From CAKOSP01 sp964372145 (GTDB taxonomy: Bacteria > Bacillota_I > Bacilli_A > RF39 > UBA660), in the NCBI GenBank assembly GCA_964372145.1, contig CAYJPM010000025.1:1-14208 (forward strand): 14,208 bases of DNA, given 5' to 3'. Below are positions 7,462 through 14,208 of this stretch, piece by piece. Both the position numbers and the translations under genes were made by a program. The notes under the pieces are model-generated. The model was not told where the DNA came from and did not search any database. It worked only from the letters and a program-made list of their open reading frames with translations. How positions within the stretch are numbered: the first letter of the stretch is position 1; the number at the start of each line of letters is the position of its first letter.

Positions 7462-7488
7462 AAAAAAATAAGAATTAAATCTTATTTT
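7462..7488 (-). terminator. rho-independent terminator after the flavoprotein pair
   Basis: A nine-bp stem (7465-7473 with 7480-7488) around a six-base loop, with a seven-T tail on the minus strand (7462-7468). The preceding stop (TAG, 7502-7504) is 13 bases away. Confidence 0.75.
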
Positions 7489-7501
7489 CAATTTTAAATA
7501 A

Positions 7502-9070
7502 CTATATAATGTTTTCAATGGCTTTCATACCATCAATGAATGATGATGTAATACCTCCTGCATAACCTGCTCCTTCACCTATTGGATATACACCTTTAAT
7601 ATTACTTTCAAAATTTTCATTTCTCACTATTTTAACTGGAGATGATGTTCTAGATTCTACTGCTGATATAATTGTATCATCATTTGAAAAACCTTTTATT
7701 TTAGTACCAAATATTTCGATAGCTTCAATTAAATTATCACTAATATATTCAGGAAATATATCTCTAATATTAGCCATTTCATAATTACCTTTAAATATTG
7801 GTTTAACTGTATTAAATTTAGAATTTAATTTGTTATCTTTAAAATCTTTATATATCATTGTTGGTATTTTACCATTTCCAACTTTATATGTTTTTTCTTC
7901 TAATTCTTTTTGGAATTCGATTCCTGATAAAGGATTATCACCAAAATCTTTTTCGTCTACTGTTACTATAATAGCGCTATTAGCATTATCAGAATTTCTA
8001 TCATGATAACTCATTCCATTTATTGCAAGTCTACCATTTTCACTTGATGAATTAACTACATATCCTCCTGGACACATACAAAATGTATATACACCTCTGT
8101 TACTTTCTGATTGATATGTTAATTTGTAACTTTGATTTTCTAGCATGGGATGACTCTTAAGACCTGTTTGGGATTCGTTAATTAATTCTTGTTTATGTTG
8201 AACTCTTACTCCTACTGCAAATGGTTTTGATTTCATTTCTATTTTTTCATTATATAACATTTCAAATGTATCACGAGCAGAGTGTCCAATAGCGAGTATT
8301 AGTATATCTGTAATAATTTCTTCATTATTATTTACTATAATACTTTTTAATTCATTATTTTCTACATTAATATCTGTTAATTTTGTTTGAAATAAAAACT
8401 TTCCACCTAGTGATATAATTTCATTTCTCATATTAATTATTACATTTCTTAGTATATCTGTTCCTACATGAGGTTTTTGTTCATATAAAATACTATCTGG
8501 AGCACCAAATTTAACTAATAATTCAAATAAATATTTAAATCTATTTTCTTTATCTTTTATTAATGTATTAAGTTTACCGTCAGAAAAAGTACCTGCTCCT
8601 CCTTCACCAAACTGTACATTTGATTCAGTATCAAGTATTCCATTTTCAAAGAAGTTTTTAACATCCACTTCTCTTTCTTCAACTTTTTTGCCACGCTCTA
8701 TAATAGTAGGTTTATATCCTAATTTAGATAACAAGTATGCACTCATTAAACCAGATGGCCCTGCTCCTACGATAACTATATTTTTATTTTTATCTAAAGT
8801 ACTCTTTTTTAAAACGTAATCTTCTTCAGTATATTTTAATACATCTTTATCTTTACTATTTAGTAAAACATTATCTTCATTGTTAACATCTACTAATAAT
8901 TCTATAATAAAAAATATTTGTGGTTTTCTTCTAGCATCTATTGATTTTTTATTTATTTTATATGAGTTTATATCATCTAAACTTACATTTAATCTATAAG
9001 ATATTTGTTTTTTTAATTCTTCTTCACTATATTTATTTATATTTATTTTTATTTGTCTAATTTTTATCAT
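7502..9070 (-). CDS. FAD-dependent dehydrogenase, COG2509 type
   Basis: A 522-residue flavoprotein with the architecture of the COG2509 'FAD-dependent dehydrogenase' family. An N-terminal domain of about 90 residues carries the conserved DARRKP block (45-50). The Rossmann FAD site is IVIVGAGPSGLMSA (98-111), with ERG at 125-127. The family hallmark FGEGGAGTFSDGKLNT is at 154-169 and the closing FAD-contact block YPIGEGAGYAGGI is near the C-terminus. The length is normal for the family. The substrate is not known; these are cytosolic, predicted oxidoreductases. The ATG lies 14 bases inside the end of the upstream flavoprotein gene, so the two are co-transcribed and translationally coupled. A terminator follows. 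The stop is TAG. Confidence 0.92.
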   Translation of the reverse strand: MIKIRQIKININKYSEEELKKQISYRLNVSLDDINSYKINKKSIDARRKPQIFFIIELLVDVNNEDNVLLNSKDKDVLKYTEEDYVLKKSTLDKNKNIVIVGAGPSGLMSAYLLSKLGYKPTIIERGKKVEEREVDVKNFFENGILDTESNVQFGEGGAGTFSDGKLNTLIKDKENRFKYLFELLVKFGAPDSILYEQKPHVGTDILRNVIINMRNEIISLGGKFLFQTKLTDINVENNELKSIIVNNNEEIITDILILAIGHSARDTFEMLYNEKIEMKSKPFAVGVRVQHKQELINESQTGLKSHPMLENQSYKLTYQSESNRGVYTFCMCPGGYVVNSSSENGRLAINGMSYHDRNSDNANSAIIVTVDEKDFGDNPLSGIEFQKELEEKTYKVGNGKIPTMIYKDFKDNKLNSKFNTVKPIFKGNYEMANIRDIFPEYISDNLIEAIEIFGTKIKGFSNDDTIISAVESRTSSPVKIVRNENFESNIKGVYPIGEGAGYAGGITSSFIDGMKAIENII

Positions 9071-10235
9071 TTAAGTATTCTCCTACTATGTATCCTGTTA
9101 TAAACGCATTTGCTAAATTATAACCTCCACAATCACCATCTATATCTAAAAGTTCTCCTGTTATAAATACATCTTTATAATTATTTAACTCTAAATTATC
9201 ACTAACTTCAAATGTATCTACTCCACCAGTTGTTACTTGTGCTTTTAAAAAATCTCCAAAATCATTTATGTTTATTTGATAGTTCGTTAATATTTTTTCT
9301 AATCTTTTTAAATCATTATCAGATAAATCATCTAACTTTACATCTACATCTAATTTATTATTATTAAATAGCACATATAATAATTTATAATTTATAACAC
9401 TTTCTAAAAGTTCAATTACTGTTCTATTTTCTAACTTATTATTTCTTTCATTTAAATAATTCAATACATTTTTTGTTTCTGGCATAAAATTAATTTTAAC
9501 ATAAACTTCATCTGTATCATTTATATTTTTAACTGCGAGTCTACTTAAATTAAAAGTACATATACCACTTATACCTTTTTCAATTAATTGTAATTCTCCA
9601 GATTCACTTTTAATAAATTCATCATTTATGTATAAAGATAACATCGCATTGGTTCTTATACCTGCCCAATTACTAGCAGCTTTATTTTCTGTATATAATG
9701 ATGTTAATACGGGTAATGTTTTATTAACTTTAATTCCTAAACCTTTTAAATATGTATGAAAATATCCATCACTTCCTGTTTTTGAATAAGATAATCCTCC
9801 CGTTGCTATAATTATTTTATCAGCATCAAATTCTTTTTTAACTTTATTTAAATCTTTTACATTATAATCATATATAATATTTATGTTTTTGTTTTTACAT
9901 TCTAGTAATAACATATTAAGTACTGATGAAGATGTTTTACTCATTGGATAATAATAATCATTTATTAAACTAGGTTCTATTCCTAAATCTGTTAAAAATT
10001 CTAATACAATATCTTTATAACTTATTATTTTATCTAATAAGTTTTTATTACTACAATTATAATTATTTTCAGTTATATTTTTATTATAATAGTTACATCT
10101 ACCACTTCCTGTTATTAATAATTTTTTTCCAGCGGAACTGTTTTTTTCTAAAATAGTCACATTATTATTTTTATTACTTGCTTTAATAGCACTTACTAAT
10201 CCGGCTGGACCTGCTCCAATGATAATTATATTCAT
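9057..10235 (-). CDS. HI0933/BaiN-type flavoprotein (first copy)
   Basis: A 392-residue NAD(P)/FAD-dependent oxidoreductase of the HI0933/YhiN/BaiN family (COG2081). It has the Rossmann motif IIIIGAGPAGLVSA (3-16), the family signature KKLLITGSGRCNYYN (37-51), a central IIATGG strand, and the C-terminal FAD block GELLDIDGDCGGYNLANAF (about 360-378). Length and motif order are typical. Members include BaiN, implicated in bile-acid dehydroxylation, but most have no assigned substrate, so no specific reaction is claimed. It is the first gene of a two-gene unit with the COG2509 flavoprotein. The start has AGGTG (10241-10245) five bases upstream and sits just below an extended -10. A paralogue lies at 12478-13638. 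Confidence 0.92.
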   Translation of the reverse strand: MNIIIIGAGPAGLVSAIKASNKNNNVTILEKNSSAGKKLLITGSGRCNYYNKNITENNYNCSNKNLLDKIISYKDIVLEFLTDLGIEPSLINDYYYPMSKTSSSVLNMLLLECKNKNINIIYDYNVKDLNKVKKEFDADKIIIATGGLSYSKTGSDGYFHTYLKGLGIKVNKTLPVLTSLYTENKAASNWAGIRTNAMLSLYINDEFIKSESGELQLIEKGISGICTFNLSRLAVKNINDTDEVYVKINFMPETKNVLNYLNERNNKLENRTVIELLESVINYKLLYVLFNNNKLDVDVKLDDLSDNDLKRLEKILTNYQININDFGDFLKAQVTTGGVDTFEVSDNLELNNYKDVFITGELLDIDGDCGGYNLANAFITGYIVGEYLNDKN

Positions 10236-10252
10236 ACATACACCTCACACAC

Positions 10253-10261
10253 ATTATATCA
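10253..10261 (-). promoter_or_regulatory. extended -10 promoter for the flavoprotein pair
   Basis: TGATATAAT on the minus strand is a perfect extended -10. No good -35 is present at 16-18 bases. The predicted start, near 10246, gives a leader of about 11 bases beginning at the ribosome site. Confidence 0.55.
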
Positions 10262-10269
10262 CTTCAATG

Positions 10270-10298
10270 AAAAATAACATAGTGTACTATGTTATTTT
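10270..10298 (-). terminator. terminator of the TetR operon
   Basis: Twelve-bp perfect inverted repeat (10271-10282 with 10287-10298) with a four-base loop, ending in five Ts on the minus strand. The TAG stop of the DUF1294 gene (10287-10289) is part of the stem. Confidence 0.75.
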
Positions 10299-10535
10299 AA
10301 TAAATATTATTATTTGTATGATTATCATTAATGGTATTAAAATTTTGAATTTAATTTTCTTAGTTTTATGTCTAAATATATTCATAGATAAGTAAGCGCC
10401 TATACTACCTCCGATTAAAGATAAAAATAATAATGTATTTTCACTAACTCTATTTTTATTTTTAATTGCCCATCTTTTATCTAGATAATATATTATAAAA
10501 GTTATTAAGTTTATAATTATTATATAATTTAACAT
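10287..10535 (-). CDS. DUF1294 family small membrane protein
   Basis: An 82-residue protein with three hydrophobic segments (about 3-17, 33-52 and 64-80) and the DUF1294 pattern: YYLDKRWAI (16-24), then ENTLLFLSLIGGSIGAYLSM (32-51), then FRHKTKKIKFK (54-64). It sits in the cytoplasmic membrane. The family is widespread and uncharacterised, so no function can be given. It begins ten bases after the acetyltransferase stop and is the last gene of the TetR-led operon; its ribosome site is weak (AAAGAG inside the end of the upstream gene), suggesting dependence on upstream translation. The stop codon is embedded in the operon terminator. Confidence 0.88.
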   Translation of the reverse strand: MLNYIIIINLITFIIYYLDKRWAIKNKNRVSENTLLFLSLIGGSIGAYLSMNIFRHKTKKIKFKILIPLMIIIQIIIFIKIT

Positions 10536-10545
10536 TAATTATATT

Positions 10546-11076
10546 TCACTCTTTAGTAAATATTTTCATAGGCATAATTTTCAATAACTTTTGGGCATCT
10601 TTTATATTGAAATTTTTATCAGTAGATAAAATATCTATAAATGGCTTTTTACCACCTGCAGAAAAACCTGTTTGCATAAAACCATTTCTTTCATAAAAAG
10701 ATAATCTTTTGACTCTTTGTTCATAATTAGATGCGTTTATATCATCCATTGTTTCGATAAATAATGATATATGTTTTTTAGAATATCTATCAAAAATTAA
10801 TTCTAATAATCTACTTCCATATCCTTTTGATTGTATTTTATCATTTACTGCTATATAAAATATAAATATCGATTCTTTTGATTCAATAGTAAATAGTATT
10901 CCTACGAATAAATCATCATCATAATATGCATTAAATTCGTATTTTTTCATTTTACTAACAAGAATTAATAACCACATAGGCATTAATTCTTCTTTTGGAA
11001 ATGACCTTTTCATAAACTCTACTATTTCATTATAATTATCTAACTTTTTTGTTACTTTCTTTTCTATTAAATTCAT
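10546..11076 (-). CDS. GNAT family N-acetyltransferase (TetR operon)
   Basis: A 176-residue GNAT-fold protein, probably a cytosolic acetyl-CoA-dependent N-acetyltransferase. Motif A with the acetyl-CoA pyrophosphate loop is seen as IAVNDKIQSKGYGSRLLELI (QxxGxG type), followed by a strand LFIETMDD and the motif B segment RLSFYERNGFMQTG. The acceptor substrate cannot be told from the sequence. A strong AGGAAGG lies ahead of the ATG, and the gene follows the membrane-protein gene by 19 bases. Being in a TetR-controlled operon with a transporter-like protein, it could modify a toxic amine or metabolite; that is inference. The TGA stop shows TGA is not recoded. Confidence 0.88.
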   Translation of the reverse strand: MNLIEKKVTKKLDNYNEIVEFMKRSFPKEELMPMWLLILVSKMKKYEFNAYYDDDLFVGILFTIESKESIFIFYIAVNDKIQSKGYGSRLLELIFDRYSKKHISLFIETMDDINASNYEQRVKRLSFYERNGFMQTGFSAGGKKPFIDILSTDKNFNIKDAQKLLKIMPMKIFTKE

Positions 11077-11095
11077 ATTTATACCTTCCTAATTC

Positions 11096-11824
11096 TTAAA
11101 ATAACCATGTATTTGTTATAAAATAATATATTGCTTCAGTAAGAGATAATACTGCTGCTAATAATATTATTATTGATAATGTTATATATATTATTTTTTT
11201 AATTAATTCTACTCTTTTACCAGTAGCTATTTTATTTTTGAAATATTCAATTAATTTTTCATGTTTATTGAATAATACTGCTATAAATAATATAAACATT
11301 GGTAACTGACTAATTAATATCCATGATGATAATGACAATATATTTAAAGGTATGTTTGCACTTTGTCCTACTAAAGTTATAATTGCTAAGAAAGATGGAT
11401 CTAAAGGTGCTGTTACTGAAAATAATATACCTACAAAGAATAATCCTTTTTTCATATATCTAGTAAATATAGATTCTTTTTTCTTTTCTTTATTTTCTTT
11501 CTTCTCTTTAAAAAATGTTCTTTCAATAAACCATTTTAACAATATTAAACCTATTATAAATTCTAAAATCATGTAAATATAATCAGGTATATAATTAAAT
11601 AGATTAGCTATAAAATCTACACTTATATCTATTATTAGATTNNNNNNNNNNATTAGATTAGACCCTATTAAACCTACTAAAACAGTTCCAATAAGTACTG
11701 TTAAAACAAATAATATAATCTTACCTTTTTTTATCCCCATTGCTAGAGCACTTATTATAAGAATAACTCCAGTAGGATCTATACCAGCAAGACCTAATAA
11801 AAAACTCGTTGGAAATAACTTCAT
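11096..11824 (-). CDS. polytopic membrane protein, LysE/GAP-like
   Basis: A 242-residue protein (including four unknown residues at a 10-N gap) with about six hydrophobic spans, arranged as two halves of three separated by a lysine/glutamate-rich cytoplasmic loop (FFKEKKENKEKKKES, about 108-122). Each half starts with a proline-containing motif: GIDPTGVILIISALAMG (14-30) and TAPLDPSFLAIITLVGQS. This internal symmetry resembles LysE/RhtB- and GAP-type transporters, so a small-molecule exporter is the best guess. The start overlaps the TetR stop as ATGA (11821-11824), with GAAAGG upstream, so it is coupled to the regulator. If the gap is a false one, the real protein is about 236 residues. Confidence 0.75.
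   Translation of the reverse strand: MKLFPTSFLLGLAGIDPTGVILIISALAMGIKKGKIILFVLTVLIGTVLVGLIGSNLXXXXNLIIDISVDFIANLFNYIPDYIYMILEFIIGLILLKWFIERTFFKEKKENKEKKKESIFTRYMKKGLFFVGILFSVTAPLDPSFLAIITLVGQSANIPLNILSLSSWILISQLPMFILFIAVLFNKHEKLIEYFKNKIATGKRVELIKKIIYITLSIIILLAAVLSLTEAIYYFITNTWLF
11642..11651. other. 10-N gap, probably an unmerged overlap
   Basis: The same eight bases, ATTAGATT, sit on both sides of the ten Ns. Merging them removes 18 bases, keeps the frame and gives a continuous GSNLIIDIS segment. The gap is therefore probably an assembly artefact. Confidence 0.7.
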
Positions 11825-12390
11825 ATAAACATCCTTTCAATAACTTCTCTAAATATTTTTTCCTCATTAAGTTTCATTCCTGATATCATTGCATTATCAA
11901 TACCTTGTATTAATACACATAAAATATTTACATTTAACTCAACATCAAAATTTTCATTAAAAACCTTCAAAGCAACTCCATGATTAAAGATGTTTTTTAG
12001 TTCATTTTTAAAATCTTTATAGTAATTATCAACTAATAACTTAATTTCTTCATTTCTTAAAGCTTGTAGTTCAACTTCGGCAATAACTCTTTTCCATTTC
12101 AAATCAGTTTCATAATTATTCACTAGAATATTAGATAAGTTAAATAACATATTTTTATACTCATTTTTTGATGTACTATTTAATATTTTTTTTATTTCTA
12201 TAAAAAGTTCATCATTATAACCCGTCTTTATTAGTTCTTTAAATAAATTTTCTTTAGATTCATAAAAATAATAAAATGAAGATTTCTTAATTCCTGCATT
12301 AATACAAATTTGATTTATAGAAGCTTTATCATATCCAACTTCCGCAATTAATTCATACATAGAATTAAATAATTTTTCTTTTGTATTCAT
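11821..12390 (-). CDS. TetR/AcrR family transcriptional regulator
   Basis: A 189-residue TetR-family repressor. The N-terminal DNA-binding domain is clear: KEKLFNSMYELIAEVGYDKASINQICINAGI, then KSSFYYFYESKENLFKELI, which is the canonical helix-turn-helix and its following helix. The C-terminal ligand domain is helical and not diagnostic. The frame is open up to an earlier ATG at 12474, but I place the start at 12388-12390 because family alignment begins there, AAAAAGGTAGG lies just upstream, and the region 12391-12474 holds the promoter, the operator and part of the upstream gene's terminator. It heads the operon with the membrane protein, acetyltransferase and DUF1294 genes, and probably represses itself and them; the inducer is unknown. 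Confidence 0.9.
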   Translation of the reverse strand: MNTKEKLFNSMYELIAEVGYDKASINQICINAGIKKSSFYYFYESKENLFKELIKTGYNDELFIEIKKILNSTSKNEYKNMLFNLSNILVNNYETDLKWKRVIAEVELQALRNEEIKLLVDNYYKDFKNELKNIFNHGVALKVFNENFDVELNVNILCVLIQGIDNAMISGMKLNEEKIFREVIERMFI

Positions 12391-12404
12391 AAAACCTACC
12401 TTTT

Positions 12405-12420
12405 TACCGACCGCTCGGTA
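12405..12420. promoter_or_regulatory. TetR-type operator palindrome
   Basis: TACCGACCGCTCGGTA: perfect six-base arms TACCGA/TCGGTA around four bases, strikingly GC-rich in this genome. It covers the predicted +1 to +16 of the TetR operon, where binding would block transcription. This size and symmetry match known TetR-family operators. Confidence 0.75.
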
Positions 12421-12427
12421 CATAGAT

Positions 12428-12455
12428 ATTATCATAGAATTTAATTCATTGTCAA
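12428..12455 (-). promoter_or_regulatory. promoter of the TetR operon
   Basis: Perfect TTGACA (12450-12455), 16-base spacer, GATAAT (12428-12433). The predicted start is near 12421, immediately before the operator palindrome, giving a leader of about 31 bases. Confidence 0.7.
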
Positions 12456-12463
12456 TACAGAAT

Positions 12464-12493
12464 AAAAAGAACACAATTTAATTATGTTCTTTT
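12464..12493 (-). terminator. terminator of the second HI0933/BaiN-type gene
   Basis: Nine-bp stem (12465-12473 with 12485-12493), extendable by three pairs including one wobble, with a five-T end on the minus strand. The TAA stop (12478-12480) lies in the loop region. Confidence 0.65.
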
Positions 12494-13638
12494 ATATGTA
12501 CAGCGCAACTATAAGCTGTTGAAAATGCTAAAGTTAAATTATAACCCCCTATTGGGCCATGTATATCTAAAGATTCTCCTATATAATACATATTAGGTAC
12601 TGTTTTAGATTCAAATGTTTTAGTATCAATACCTTTTAAACTAATACCTCCACCTGTAACATATGCTTTAGATATATCATTAACAGATATTACTTTTATA
12701 GTATCTTCATGTATTATATTAATTAATTTTATTATATCACTTTTATTTATACTTTTAATATTTAAATTACTATTAATATTTATTTTATCTATTATATATT
12801 TAGAAAATTTCTTACTAAATAATTTATTTAATACAGTTAATATATTATTATCCCTATTATCTTCTAAAAATAATTCTATATCTATATTTGGTAAATAGTT
12901 TATTTTAATCTCTTTGATATTATTTAAATAAATATGTTCACTTACTTTCATTATAGATGTTCCACTTAATCCAGTATGTGTATACATTAAGTTACCAGTA
13001 TATACTTTTTTATTAAATTTAACTTCTACATTATCAAAAGATGTTCCTGGTAAACTATCATCTATATTAACATTGATAGAGGTTTCTGCCGGGAACACAT
13101 TAACAATTTCTTGATTAAACCTTTTAGCAAACTTTAAATGATCTCCGGAACTACCTAGATGCGAGAAACTACATCCACCAGTTGCTATAACTACTCTTTT
13201 AGAATTATATTCACCTGTTGAAGTTTTTACTAAAAATACTTCTCCTTCTTTAGTTACATCTATTACTTCTTCATTATAAATAATTTCACACTTCTTATTA
13301 TTAAGTAAATAATTAAGTATATCACCAGCTTTGTCAGATACTGGAAATATTTGATTCTCTTTTTCCTCTTTTAAAGGAATGTTAAAATATTCAATTATTT
13401 CTTTAGGGCCAAATCTAGTTATTGTTGAATATAAATATTTATAATTATAATCAACATTTTCAAGAAATTCTTTTATTTCTTTATTATTGGTTAAATTACA
13501 TCTACCCCCACCTGTGATCATTAATTTTCTTCCAGGTTTATCATTTTTTTCTAACACTAATGTTTTTAAATTTTTATCAACAATATTTGAAAACATTAAT
13601 CCAGCTGCGCCAGCACCTATTACTATTACATCATACAT
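12478..13638 (-). CDS. HI0933/BaiN-type flavoprotein (second copy)
   Basis: A 386-residue member of the HI0933/YhiN/BaiN family (COG2081), paralogous to the product of 9057-10235. It has the Rossmann FAD site VIVIGAGAAGLMFS (4-17), the signature RKLMITGGGRCNLTNN (37-52), the strand VVIATGGCSFS, and the C-terminal block GESLDIHGPIGGYNLTLAF. The GGGRCNLTN form matches typical family members more closely than the other copy, which reads GSGRCNYYN. It is a cytosolic FAD enzyme of unknown substrate. Transcribed alone: AAAGGTGAT ribosome site, an extended -10 promoter and its own terminator. The two copies differ widely, so this is not a recent duplication. Confidence 0.92.
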   Translation of the reverse strand: MYDVIVIGAGAAGLMFSNIVDKNLKTLVLEKNDKPGRKLMITGGGRCNLTNNKEIKEFLENVDYNYKYLYSTITRFGPKEIIEYFNIPLKEEKENQIFPVSDKAGDILNYLLNNKKCEIIYNEEVIDVTKEGEVFLVKTSTGEYNSKRVVIATGGCSFSHLGSSGDHLKFAKRFNQEIVNVFPAETSINVNIDDSLPGTSFDNVEVKFNKKVYTGNLMYTHTGLSGTSIMKVSEHIYLNNIKEIKINYLPNIDIELFLEDNRDNNILTVLNKLFSKKFSKYIIDKININSNLNIKSINKSDIIKLINIIHEDTIKVISVNDISKAYVTGGGISLKGIDTKTFESKTVPNMYYIGESLDIHGPIGGYNLTLAFSTAYSCAVHIKEHN

Positions 13639-13655
13639 ATAATCACCTTTAACTA

Positions 13656-13684
13656 ATTATAGCATATAAAAAACAAACTATGAA
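13656..13684 (-). promoter_or_regulatory. promoter for the second HI0933/BaiN-type gene
   Basis: TTCATA (13679-13684), 17-base spacer, TATAAT (13656-13661) with upstream TGC, an extended -10. The -35 lies across the loop of the preceding gene's terminator hairpin. The leader is about 11 bases. Confidence 0.65.
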
Positions 13685-13695
13685 AGTTTGCTTTT
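13668..13695 (-). terminator. terminator of the right-edge GNAT gene
   Basis: Six-bp stem CAAACT/AGTTTG (13674-13679 with 13685-13690), five-base loop, AAAAG before it and six Ts after it on the minus strand. The stem is short, but the placement directly after the gene is good. Confidence 0.6.
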
Positions 13696-13704
13696 GTTAT
13701 TTAT

Positions 13705-14208
13705 TTATATTTTTATTTCATAACCATATTCATTAAATGATAATTCTTCATCAATAACTTCAATATAAATACCCTCTGCTTTTTTAAATCCAAATTTTTC
13801 ATATAATTTAATCGCAGGGATATTATAATCTATAACAAATAATCTTAAATAATTCACATTTTTGTTCTTGGATACTTCTAAAGCATTTTTTAAAAGTTGT
13901 GTAGCAATACCTTGTTTAGCAAAATCTATATTCACACCTAATCTATCTATGTAAATCACTTTAGCATTTTTATTTTCCCATTTGACTTTATCTGCTCCAG
14001 CATTTTCTTCGCATAATACAAAAGAACCTACTATAACATTGTCTTTTAAAAGTACATATAGATTATTATTTTCAATATCATTTATAAAATAATCACATGG
14101 ATAAATATCATCCCATATTTCTACACCATCTTTTTTCATTTTATCTATTAATTTATAATACATTAATTTTATTTCTTCTAAATCTTCTTTTTTTGCTAAT
14201 CTAAATAT
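13705..14208 (-). CDS. GNAT family N-acetyltransferase, 5' end beyond window
   Basis: The frame is open from the stop at 13705 to the window edge, giving 168 residues. The first visible ATG (14161-14163) is probably not the start: the 15 codons upstream read IFRLAKKEDLEEIKL, which is the usual beta1-alpha1 opening of a GNAT domain (of the form 'IRLAKKEDLEEI'). The acetyl-CoA loop is seen in IDRLGVNIDFAKQGIATQLL (QxxGxA type), followed by LRLFVIDYNIPAIKLYEKFGF, a classic motif B. It is a cytosolic acetyltransferase with unknown acceptor. A hairpin terminator follows. Only a few codons are likely missing at the 5' end. Confidence 0.88.
   Translation of the reverse strand: MFRLAKKEDLEEIKLMYYKLIDKMKKDGVEIWDDIYPCDYFINDIENNNLYVLLKDNVIVGSFVLCEENAGADKVKWENKNAKVIYIDRLGVNIDFAKQGIATQLLKNALEVSKNKNVNYLRLFVIDYNIPAIKLYEKFGFKKAEGIYIEVIDEELSFNEYGYEIKI

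Noticed and set aside
11352..11576. Plus-strand frame of 74 codons
   Set aside because: Antisense to the membrane-protein gene; no ribosome site or recognisable domain.

Overview
The window is very A+T-rich and strongly strand-biased: every convincing gene lies on the minus strand, so transcription runs from high to low coordinates. Stops are TAA, TAG and TGA, and tryptophan is encoded by TGG, so the standard bacterial code (table 11) applies. Shine-Dalgarno sites are clear (AAAGGA, AGGAGG, AAAGGTGAT) and the promoters are SigA-like, often with an extended TGnTATAAT -10. Spacers are short, ATGA overlaps are common and hairpin terminators are compact. With a thioester/Cna-B surface protein and a sortase, this suggests a small-genome, low-GC Gram-positive bacterium, perhaps a gut Bacilli/RF39-type lineage. 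That placement is inference. Three N runs (10, 100 and 10 bases) show it is a draft scaffold.

Layout in transcription order, from the right. (1) 13705-14208: GNAT acetyltransferase, cut by the window edge, with its own terminator. (2) 12478-13638: HI0933/BaiN-type flavoprotein with its own promoter, part of which sits in the preceding terminator. (3) 10287-12390: a four-gene operon of TetR regulator, LysE-like membrane protein, GNAT acetyltransferase and DUF1294 protein. It starts at a TTGACA promoter with a TACCGA-n4-TCGGTA palindrome at the predicted transcription start. (4) 7502-10235: a second HI0933/BaiN-type flavoprotein overlapping a COG2509-type FAD-dependent dehydrogenase. (5) 4743-7399: a large exported protein with a formylglycine-generating-enzyme-like fold, then a 100-N gap, then the end of an unknown gene coupled to a 143-residue unknown gene. 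(6) 4150-4683: a RibD C-terminal/DHFR-like reductase. (7) 2054-4051: one polypeptide combining a thioester domain, two Cna-B repeats, a sorting-signal-like segment and a sortase domain. (8) 1-1979: a two-gene unit of an unknown 384-residue protein (possibly a degenerate EAL-like fold) and a membrane-anchored AAA+ ATPase cut by the left edge.

The most unusual item is the sortase fused in frame to what looks like its own substrate. The junction falls right after the basic tail of the sorting signal, and that tail's codons contain a Shine-Dalgarno sequence ahead of an in-frame ATG. The locus may therefore make both the fusion and a free sortase. Three assembly or annotation corrections also follow from the sequence: the continuous 5171-7399 frame is probably two genes joined through the gap, the TetR start should move to 12390, and the 10-N gap at 11642-11651 looks like an unmerged 8-base overlap. 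No RNA genes, CRISPR arrays or insertion sequences were seen, and no intergenic stretch exceeds 300 bases.
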